From a virus, in the IMG/VR virus record IMGVR_UViG_3300031857_001459, positions 1-23,116 of that record: a DNA stretch of 23,116 bases; one strand, 5' to 3'. Of this stretch, positions 1 through 4,915 are shown piece after piece (the stretch's first letter is position 1; each line of letters starts with the position of its first letter). A program made the translations under genes and the position numbers. The notes beneath the pieces were generated by a model. It made no database searches. It was not told the origin of the DNA and saw only the letters and a list, made by a program, of their open reading frames with translations.

Positions 1-1
1 T

Positions 2-388
2 ACTTCATCCACCTTTACTAAGGTGCAGTTAAATGCTGAACTTTTTGATACAAATAGCAATTTTGACACGGCAACAAATTATCGTTTTACGCCAACAGTA
101 GCTGGCTATTATCAAATTAACTTTATTATGTCTGCGTTTGACAGCACCTCTCCAACACGATGCCTTTCTGTTCTTTACAAAAACGGGGGTGCTTATACAT
201 ATGGAAGTGACTATTCAGCAACGGCTGGTATAGGCACTTCTGTAGGTTCAGCAGTTGTTTATATGAATGGTTCTACAGATTATCTAGAACTTTACGCATA
301 TATTACTGCAACAACTGCCGTTATTTCGACGGTTGGATCGTCTTCAGTTTATACAAATATGTCTGGCGCGCTTGTGAGGGCTGCATAA
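2..388 (+). CDS. C1q-like tail fibre protein, C-terminal part (5' end outside window)
   Basis: The reading frame is open to the left edge, so this is the C-terminal ~128 residues of a longer gene. A GTG at 23 is probably internal: the upstream codons already continue the fold (TKVQLNAELFDT). The pattern of a Phe-Asp-Thr stretch, then F-T-P-T-V-A-G-Y-Y, then strands ending in a hydrophobic G-A-L-V segment matches the C1q/TNF-like trimeric jelly roll found at the tips of many phage fibres. I infer a role in host-surface recognition at the distal end of a trimeric fibre. The segment is strikingly AT-rich: about 38 % GC by hand count over bases 1-360, against 55-65 % in most of the window. This suggests recent exchange of the tip. 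The stop overlaps the next start (TAATG). Confidence 0.75.
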   Translation, partial: TSSTFTKVQLNAELFDTNSNFDTATNYRFTPTVAGYYQINFIMSAFDSTSPTRCLSVLYKNGGAYTYGSDYSATAGIGTSVGSAVVYMNGSTDYLELYAYITATTAVISTVGSSSVYTNMSGALVRAA

Positions 389-564
389 TGACCCTGTATC
401 AACGTATCATGGTAATATACCCCGATCTGTTACCGCAGGACTTCCTGATCGTCATCCGCCTTCAAAACGACAGCGATGGCCGGGGCGACTATATCGCAGC
501 CTGGAACCATCCGACATTTGCACAGCCAACGCAGGAACAGCTTGATGCTGTTGGAGGCATCTAA
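388..564 (+). CDS. XkdW-like small tail-associated protein (58 aa)
   Basis: This 58-codon gene starts at the ATG overlapping the previous stop (TAATG) and has a GAGGG ribosome-binding site at 376-380. It ends in another TAATG overlap with the next gene, so the three genes look translationally coupled. The product has the layout of the PBSX XkdW family: an N-terminal I-M-x-x-Y-P-D segment, a D-F stretch, an aspartate/glycine turn, an A-W-N motif and a C-terminal P-T-Q-E-Q-L-D-A. Members sit beside tail-fibre genes and their exact role is not established; assembly or attachment of the fibre is the usual guess. The family call rests on motif spacing only. Confidence 0.65.
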   Translation: MTLYQRIMVIYPDLLPQDFLIVIRLQNDSDGRGDYIAAWNHPTFAQPTQEQLDAVGGI

Positions 565-1049
565 TGCCAATCACCATTTCTGGCTCCACAGGTATCGCGG
601 GTGTTGACGGCTCTGCCGCCACCCCAGCTGTGCAGGGTACTGACACGAATACGGGTATGTATTTTGCTGCTGACGCCATCTATTTTACGGAAGGCGGTGT
701 TCAATGTGGTGCATTTGATTCAAGTGCCAACTTCCAATTCAACTCCGGTTACGGTTCCGTCGCCACTGCGTATGGTTGCCGCGCTTGGGTGAACTTCAAT
801 GGCACAGGCGCAGTCGCCATCCGCGCGAGCGGGAATGTCACCAGTATCACGGATAACGGAACTGGCGACTATACGGTGAATTTTACCAGCGCAATGCCAG
901 ATGGAAATTACTCTTGTTATAGATGCGATAGCGAAGTTGGTGTTGGAGAATTTGTTGCTTTGAATACTGGAAGCACAAGGTTTAGAGTTCGAAACAGCGC
1001 TTTTGCTTTAATAGATTCATCAGTTATTCTTTTCGCTGTCTTCCGCTGA
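564..1049 (+). CDS. Short tail fibre protein with a mosaic C-terminal tip (161 aa)
   Basis: The gene starts at an ATG preceded by GGAGG (553-557) inside the previous gene. The N-terminal ~55 residues resemble a fibre attachment/shaft segment rich in Gly, Ala, Ser and Thr. Residues about 70-115 carry the Y-G-C-R-A-W-V-N-F-N-G-T-G, I-R-A-S-G-N-V and D-N-G-T-G-D-Y-T-V-N-F pattern I know from many phage tail-fibre proteins in marine and alphaproteobacterial phages and prophages. After A-M-P-D-G-N-Y-S the base composition drops abruptly from about 63 % GC (781-840) to about 37 % (901-1020). The last ~50 residues therefore look like an exchanged tip domain, presumably binding the receptor. No reverse transcriptase or template repeat is near, so a diversity-generating retroelement is not indicated. 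Confidence 0.75.
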   Translation: MPITISGSTGIAGVDGSAATPAVQGTDTNTGMYFAADAIYFTEGGVQCGAFDSSANFQFNSGYGSVATAYGCRAWVNFNGTGAVAIRASGNVTSITDNGTGDYTVNFTSAMPDGNYSCYRCDSEVGVGEFVALNTGSTRFRVRNSAFALIDSSVILFAVFR

Positions 1050-1060
1050 AAGGTAATCCA

Positions 1061-1252
1061 ATGAACCAGCGCATCATCTACCCCACAGACGAAGGCGGTG
1101 TTGCCGTCGTCATCCCCGCCCCCGAGTGCGGCCTGACGATTGAAGAAATTGCGGCCAAGGATGTGCCTGCGGGTAAGCCGTTTAAGATTGTGGATGTGGC
1201 GGATATTCCGTCAGACCGCACCTTCCGCGATGCGTGGGAATACACTCCATGA
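1061..1252 (+). CDS. Small tail-module protein (63 aa)
   Basis: A complete small gene with an AAGGT-type ribosome-binding site about 8 bases before the ATG. The product starts with N-Q-R-I-I-Y-P-T-D and contains a central acidic stretch and a C-terminal D-V-A-D-I-P-S-D-R-T-F-R-D-A-W motif. I recognise this layout from small uncharacterised proteins encoded between fibre genes in phages and prophages of Alphaproteobacteria, usually paired with a protein like the next one here. It overlaps that gene by an ATGA, so the two are probably made in fixed ratio. Function unknown; a role in fibre assembly or tail-tip structure is inferred from position only. Confidence 0.75.
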   Translation: MNQRIIYPTDEGGVAVVIPAPECGLTIEEIAAKDVPAGKPFKIVDVADIPSDRTFRDAWEYTP

Positions 1253-1482
1253 TCACCGTCAACATCGACAAGGCCAAGGCCATCGCCCATGACCGTCGCC
1301 GTGCGGCCCGTGCAGAGGAGTTCAAGCCGCATGATGAGATCATCATGAAGCAAATCCCTGGTGCTGACGCTGCGGCTGCTGAACAGGCTCGCAAGGACAT
1401 TCGCTTTAAGTATGCGCTGATCCAAGAAGCCATTGATTTGGCTAAATCGCCTGACGAAATCAAGGCCGCTTTAGGAGCCTAA
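1249..1482 (+). CDS. Small helical tail assembly/chaperone-like protein (77 aa)
   Basis: I choose the ATG at 1249, which overlaps the upstream stop as ATGA, over the ATG 15 bases upstream. Starting at M-I-T-V-N-I-D-K-A-K gives the usual N-terminus for this protein type. The product is almost wholly helical and charged. It has an R-R-R-A-A-R-A-E-E-F segment, a central H-D-E-I-I-M-K-Q-I-P-G motif and a C-terminal S-P-D-E-I-K-A-A-L. This resembles the C-terminal helical region of prophage tail-fibre assembly proteins (A-R-x-x-E-F-x-P-x-D ... Q-I-P-G-T-D). I infer a chaperone or assembly helper for the following 360-aa fibre. Confidence in the coding call is high; the function is tentative. Confidence 0.72.
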   Translation: MITVNIDKAKAIAHDRRRAARAEEFKPHDEIIMKQIPGADAAAAEQARKDIRFKYALIQEAIDLAKSPDEIKAALGA

Positions 1483-1484
1483 AC

Positions 1485-2567
1485 ATGTCCACCTTGCAAG
1501 CCACGAACCTCAAGCACGCCAGCAGCGCCAGCAACAACATTGTGCTGGATAGCAGCGGCAATGCGACCTTTGCTGGTACGGCGGTGCCTGCAAGCAGCTT
1601 CCTGCGGAACCGGATTATCAATGGCGATATGCGGATTGATCAGCGGAATGCTGGGGCTAGTGTGACGCCTGCAAGTCTTGCGGTAACCTATACTGTTGAC
1701 CGCTGGGCGTTCTATGTCAGCGCCGCATCCAAACTAACTGCCCAGCGTTCCACTGTTGCTCCAACAGGCTTTACAAATAGCCTGCTGGTTACGTCATCGT
1801 CTGCCTACACGCCCGGCAGCAGCGATCTATTTAACCTGTTTCAATCAGTTGAAGGCTTCAACGTTGGCGATCTTGGTTGGGGCACAGCAAACGCACAGAC
1901 GATCACTCTGTCGTTCTGGACCCGCTCGTCGGTCACTGGCACGTATTCGGGGGCAATGAGCAACAGCGCCAATAATAGATTTTACCTTTTTAACTTTACC
2001 ATTTCTGCTGCCGACACTTGGGAATATAAGACCGTCACCATTGCTGGCGATACGTCCGGCACATGGCTAACAGACAATGGGATTGGCGTTAATGTGCGCT
2101 TTGATATGGGGGCAGGTTCCACTTACTTCGGGACCGCTGGTTCGTGGAGCAGTTCTTCGACTTATAAGACATCAGGCTCTGTAAACCTTGTGGCCACCTC
2201 CGGCGCGACCTTCTACCTAACCGGCGTCCAACTCGAAGTAGGCTCCGCTGCTACCCCGTTTGAGCGGCGGCAGTATGGGCAGGAGTTGGCGTTGTGTCAG
2301 AGGTATTACAATCGTGATGTGCTTGTTGCAGTTGGTGGGGGAGCGACCCCCACAGTTACCAACAGAACTTTCTACTGTTCTGTGAATTGGCCTGTCGCGA
2401 TGAGAGCGGCTCCAACCATGACCTTGATTAGTACTCTGGCAAGTTCTAACATGAACGCCGGAGCGTGGGTTAATCTTACGACATCTAGGGGGCGGTTTTC
2501 CGCAACAAACAGTGTTGCCAATGACTGCGCTCTTGAAGCCCAGTATAGCGCCGACATCGAGCTATAA
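1485..2567 (+). CDS. Tail fibre / carbohydrate-binding-like protein (360 aa)
   Basis: The gene has a strong AGGAG (1473-1477) seven bases before the ATG. The first ~40 residues form an S/T/N/A-rich fibre-type N-terminus. They are followed by the diagnostic R-N-R-I-I-N-G-D-M-R-I-D-Q-R-N-A-G segment and T-V-D-R-W-A-F, which introduce a jelly-roll like family-4/9 carbohydrate-binding modules. The domain runs to about residue 255, closing with the typical F-Y-L-T-G-V-Q-L-E-V-G-x-x-A-T-P-F-E-R-R, then an R-Y-Y element and a separate ~90-residue C-terminal domain. Proteins of this plan are annotated as tail fibres in many aquatic phages. The likely role is binding of cell-surface glycans. The C-terminal domain after R-Y-Y probably sets specificity. 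Confidence 0.8.
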   Translation: MSTLQATNLKHASSASNNIVLDSSGNATFAGTAVPASSFLRNRIINGDMRIDQRNAGASVTPASLAVTYTVDRWAFYVSAASKLTAQRSTVAPTGFTNSLLVTSSSAYTPGSSDLFNLFQSVEGFNVGDLGWGTANAQTITLSFWTRSSVTGTYSGAMSNSANNRFYLFNFTISAADTWEYKTVTIAGDTSGTWLTDNGIGVNVRFDMGAGSTYFGTAGSWSSSSTYKTSGSVNLVATSGATFYLTGVQLEVGSAATPFERRQYGQELALCQRYYNRDVLVAVGGGATPTVTNRTFYCSVNWPVAMRAAPTMTLISTLASSNMNAGAWVNLTTSRGRFSATNSVANDCALEAQYSADIEL

Positions 2568-2570
2568 GCC

Positions 2571-2756
2571 ATGTACACAAATGCCCAATACATCGCCTTT
2601 AACGGCGTCAACAATGACATCCGCGTTGACATCAACGGCGTGACCAGTTTCGTGCCATTGGACCTAGCAAACACGGATTATCAGAACCTAATGGCCCTGG
2701 TTGCTGCCGGGGAACTGACAATCGCGCCAGCGGAACAGGAGAACGCAAATGGCTGA
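2571..2756 (+). CDS. Small tail-module protein (61 aa)
   Basis: A 61-codon gene starting three bases after the preceding stop, with only a weak ribosome-binding site, so it is probably translated by coupling to the fibre gene. The protein has an N-terminal Y-T-N-A-Q-Y segment, a V-D-I-N-G-V-T-S-F-V-P-L-D strand pair and a helical N-T-D-Y-Q-N-L-M-A-L-V-A-A-G-E-L segment followed by an acidic tail. The last motif (D-Y-Q-x-x-M-x-L-V-A-A-G) recurs in small phage proteins downstream of fibres and in the C-termini of tail-fibre assembly-like proteins. Function unknown. It overlaps the next gene by 8 bases. Confidence 0.72.
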   Translation: MYTNAQYIAFNGVNNDIRVDINGVTSFVPLDLANTDYQNLMALVAAGELTIAPAEQENANG

Positions 2757-3069
2757 TACAGTTTACACTTGGGCCGTAGTCGCGATGGACGTTCATACCC
2801 AAGCGGATGGTCACAACAATGTTGTGTTCACCGTGCATTGGACATGCAGCGGCGTCTGGGCTGACACCACTGGCTCCTGCTACGGCACTTGCGGTGTGCC
2901 AGCCCCGACCAACGCGTTCACGCCGTATTCTGACTTGACGCAAGATCAAGTTCTGAATTGGATTTGGGCTGACGGTGTGGATAAAGCCGGTGTTGAAGCT
3001 AACATCGCCGCTCAGATCAAAGAGAAAATTGCGCCGGAAGTTCAGACACCGCCGCTGCCTTGGGTGTGA
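2749..3069 (+). CDS. DUF7936-like small phage protein (106 aa)
   Basis: The ATG lies inside the end of the previous gene with AGGAG (2737-2741) seven bases upstream. The N-terminus Y-T-W-A-V-V-A-M-D-V, then V-V-F-T-V-H-W, a Cys-containing G-S-C-Y-G-T-C-G turn, a F-T-P-Y-S-D-L-T-Q-D-Q-V helix and a C-terminal L-P-W resemble a family of ~100-aa proteins common in cyanophages and other aquatic phages near tail-fibre genes (DUF7936, as I recall). Three cysteines lie in residues 30-50, unusual for this family. It is probably a structural or accessory tail protein of unknown function. The family name is from memory and unverified. Confidence 0.65.
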   Translation: MADTVYTWAVVAMDVHTQADGHNNVVFTVHWTCSGVWADTTGSCYGTCGVPAPTNAFTPYSDLTQDQVLNWIWADGVDKAGVEANIAAQIKEKIAPEVQTPPLPWV

Positions 3070-3073
3070 GTGG

Positions 3074-3244
3074 ATGATGGTTCAGATCAGCGAAACCGAA
3101 GCCCGGCTACAGTCTCATGAAGCTGTGTGCCAGTTGCGCTATGAGGCCATCAATGCCCGCCTAAAGCGGCTTGAGACTATCCTTATGGTGACGGCTGGGG
3201 CCATCATCACGGGGCTCGCGGCCATAGCTTTCAAACTGCATTAG
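3074..3244 (+). CDS. XhlA-like coiled-coil membrane peptide (56 aa), lysis module
   Basis: I start at the tandem ATG at 3074/3077, just after the previous stop; the frame extends upstream but overlaps the preceding gene there. Residues 4-33 are a charged amphipathic helix with coiled-coil character (E-T-E-A-R-L-Q-S-H-E, I-N-A-R-L-K-R-L-E). Residues about 36-53 are a single membrane span with a short Lys-His tail. This is the plan of haemolysin XhlA-type proteins of phage lysis cassettes, which help holins and endolysins in PBSX-like systems. Its position directly before a membrane protein, a holin and an endolysin supports a lysis role. No convincing Shine-Dalgarno is present. Confidence 0.65.
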   Translation: MMVQISETEARLQSHEAVCQLRYEAINARLKRLETILMVTAGAIITGLAAIAFKLH

Positions 3245-3252
3245 GTGTCGTA

Positions 3253-3717
3253 GTGGAACTGCCGAAGATCACACCCATCATACAGTTCGCAACAGCGGCG
3301 TTTGCCTTAACTGTCGGTGGTTATAGTGCAGGTGAGAAGTTTGGCTGGTTCAAGAACGAGATCATCACCTGGGCGCCGGAGCATTTCAGGATTGAACCTG
3401 CAAAAGTCGGTCAGCCAATTACGGTCACGGTAGCACGAATCAAGAAGCGCGATGACTGCTCGGTAGAAGGGTTCAATGTGACGGTACGGGATGGGGTAGG
3501 TATGGTCCACGAAGCCACCCCAAGCATGAGCCGCTTTACCGGCCCCGCAGGACCGGAAATTGATACCTTTACCTACCAGCTCACCCTGTCTGATAAGGAA
3601 GTGATTGCGCCAGGGCGGGCAACCTTGCTAGCTACGATCAAGTATAAATGCCCTGAAGGTGAGCGAACGGTGACATACCCGCGTCATCAGAACCTGACCT
3701 TCATGATGGAGCAGTGA
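3253..3717 (+). CDS. Membrane-anchored protein of the lysis module, unknown function (154 aa)
   Basis: A GTG start at 3253 has an AGGTG five bases upstream. Residues about 7-25 form a hydrophobic, weakly signal-anchor-like segment, so the ~125-residue remainder is probably periplasmic. The soluble part looks beta-rich and Ig-like: a V-G-Q-P-I-T-V-T-V-A-R strand, a single Cys (C69), a G-P-A-G-P-E turn, an A-P-G-R-A-T-L strand and Y-K-C-P-E-G with a second Cys (C133). C69 and C133 could form a disulphide. I do not recognise the family. The position between an XhlA-like peptide and the holin suggests it helps membrane or outer-envelope disruption, perhaps replacing a spanin. It could also be a superinfection or envelope protein. 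Confidence 0.7.
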   Translation: MELPKITPIIQFATAAFALTVGGYSAGEKFGWFKNEIITWAPEHFRIEPAKVGQPITVTVARIKKRDDCSVEGFNVTVRDGVGMVHEATPSMSRFTGPAGPEIDTFTYQLTLSDKEVIAPGRATLLATIKYKCPEGERTVTYPRHQNLTFMMEQ

Positions 3718-3718
3718 T

Positions 3719-4237
3719 ATGGAAAGCCTACTCAGCCTTGTCAGGACCGTTGCCCCAAGCCTGGCTTCTGCCGTTGGCGGGCCACTGGCCGGTATGGCCG
3801 TTCGCACCATTTCTGATGCGTTGCTGGGCAAGCCAGACGGCACTGAAGCCGAGCTGGCTGAAGCTGCAGCCAAGGCTACCCCAGAACAACTGCTGGCACT
3901 GAAGCAGGCCGAGCAAGACTTTGCTGTTCGTATGCGTGAGCTTGACATCGACCTTGAGCGGATTTCCAACGCAGATCGTGATTCAGCACGCAACCGTGAG
4001 GTTGCCACAAAAGATTGGACCCCGCGTATCTTGGCTGCGCTGATCACGGTTGGGTACTTCGGGGCTTTGTTTTACATGCTACGTAACGGTTTACCACCGC
4101 AGGGTGGGTCTGAAGCCATGCTCGTGATGCTCGGCACCCTTGGCACCGCTTGGGGTGGGGTCGTTGCCTACTACTTCGGCTCATCCGCTGGCAGTAAAGA
4201 AAAGACAGATGCTCTGAACAAGATGGTGCGGAAATGA
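3719..4237 (+). CDS. Holin, GTA_holin_3TM-like (172 aa)
   Basis: The ATG at 3719 has GGAG (3708-3711) at good spacing. Residues 8-36 are hydrophobic and Gly/Ala-rich, ending in A-L-L-G-K-P. A charged helix follows (about 40-100, with E-Q-L-L-A-L-K-Q-A-E and R-D-S-A-R-N-R-E). Two clear membrane spans lie at about 104-122 and 132-152, with G-T-A-W-G-G-V-V-A-Y-Y-F-G-S-S in the second. A K-T-D-A-L-N-K tail closes the protein. This is the pattern of the three-TM holin family first named from the Rhodobacter gene transfer agent. It would form inner-membrane lesions that release the endolysin encoded next; the two genes overlap as ATGA. This family supports an alphaproteobacterial host. Confidence 0.85.
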   Translation: MESLLSLVRTVAPSLASAVGGPLAGMAVRTISDALLGKPDGTEAELAEAAAKATPEQLLALKQAEQDFAVRMRELDIDLERISNADRDSARNREVATKDWTPRILAALITVGYFGALFYMLRNGLPPQGGSEAMLVMLGTLGTAWGGVVAYYFGSSAGSKEKTDALNKMVRK

Positions 4238-4749
4238 ACGACAACTTTCCCAAAGCCCTAGCGGTTATACTGCATCACGAAGGGGGGTGGGCTGACCACC
4301 CAAAAGACCCTGGCGGTGCGACCATGAAAGGTGTTACGCTGGCAACCTACTCCAAGTTCTTGGGGCGTGATGCCACCAAGGAGGAGCTGAGGAACATCAG
4401 CGATGCCGAGCTTCAGCAAATTTATCGAGACCTTTACTGGAACCGGGCTGCTTGTGATCGGTTGCCTTCTGGCCTTGATCTGGCTGTCTTTGATATGGCC
4501 GTTAATGCAGGCCCTGGCCGCGCTGCCAAGATATTGCAGGCCGTCCTGGGCGTCACGGCTGATGGGGCGATAGGGCCGAAGACGTTGGCCATGGTTGAAA
4601 GCCGCCCAACAACTGACCTCATCCGTGAGTTTTCGGACGCCCGGGAAGAATTTTACAAAGGGCTTCCGATCTATGCTACCTTCGGCAAGGGATGGCTTCG
4701 CCGTGTCGATGAAGTTGAGTCCGAAGCCTACAAACTCATAGGAGTCTGA
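4234..4749 (+). CDS. Endolysin, GH108 N-acetylmuramidase with peptidoglycan-binding C-terminus (171 aa)
   Basis: The protein begins with a helix followed by H-H-E-G-G-W-A-D-H-P-K-D-P-G-G-A-T. This is the family 108 lysozyme signature, with E16 in the EGGW motif as the expected catalytic acid. The T-x-x-G-V-T element and L-Y-W-N-R at about residue 65 are also typical. Residues about 80-171 fit the partner peptidoglycan-binding domain (D-M-A-V-N-A-G-P-G-R-A, then D-G-A-I-G-P-K-T-L). Length agrees with the family (about 170-190). No signal peptide is visible, so release should depend on the holin whose stop overlaps this start. It would cleave the glycan strand of the host wall at the end of infection. 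Confidence 0.92.
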   Translation: MNDNFPKALAVILHHEGGWADHPKDPGGATMKGVTLATYSKFLGRDATKEELRNISDAELQQIYRDLYWNRAACDRLPSGLDLAVFDMAVNAGPGRAAKILQAVLGVTADGAIGPKTLAMVESRPTTDLIREFSDAREEFYKGLPIYATFGKGWLRRVDEVESEAYKLIGV

Positions 4750-4753
4750 CCCG

Positions 4754-4909
4754 ATGAAAGATAAAATGAAAGCTTCCGGCAAAGCCAAGATGGGTATGGC
4801 CAGCTACAAGAAGGGTGGCATGGTTGGCGGGTTTAAGACCTGCCCTGGTTGCCCCACGCCGGGCAAGTGCCGCGCTGCCGGTAAGTGCATGGCGAAAGCA
4901 AAGAAGTAA
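4754..4909 (+). CDS. Small basic Cys-rich peptide (51 aa)
   Basis: A 51-codon gene with AGGAG about nine bases before the ATG, set neatly between the endolysin stop and the next gene. The product is very basic (about 14 Lys), begins M-K-D-K-M-K-A-S-G-K and contains a Y-K-K-G-G-M-V-G-G segment. It then has four cysteines, C30, C33, C39 and C45, each followed or preceded by Pro, Gly or Lys. C-P-G-C plus two further Cys could bind one zinc ion, giving a tiny zinc ribbon or knuckle. The K-K-G-G-M motif also occurs near the C-terminus of the 404-aa protein encoded later. I do not recognise a named family; DNA binding or a minor virion role are guesses. Confidence 0.72.
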   Translation: MKDKMKASGKAKMGMASYKKGGMVGGFKTCPGCPTPGKCRAAGKCMAKAKK

Positions 4910-4915
4910 TCATCC

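Noticed and set aside
560-1050. Diversity-generating retroelement variable region in the fibre tip
   Set aside because: The C-terminal variable-looking tip is suggestive, but no template repeat or reverse transcriptase is visible in the window. The signal is a composition break, better explained by recombination.
3714-3902. Nested Rz1-like or second lysis ORF overlapping the holin start
   Set aside because: The +1 frame is Trp/Pro/Leu-rich with no lipobox cysteine, and its ATG lies inside the previous stop region without its own ribosome-binding site. It looks like a shadow.
4258-4788. 176-codon open frame antisense to the endolysin
   Set aside because: The + strand endolysin has clear GH108 motifs. 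The antisense frame has no recognisable features and an implausible amino-acid make-up.
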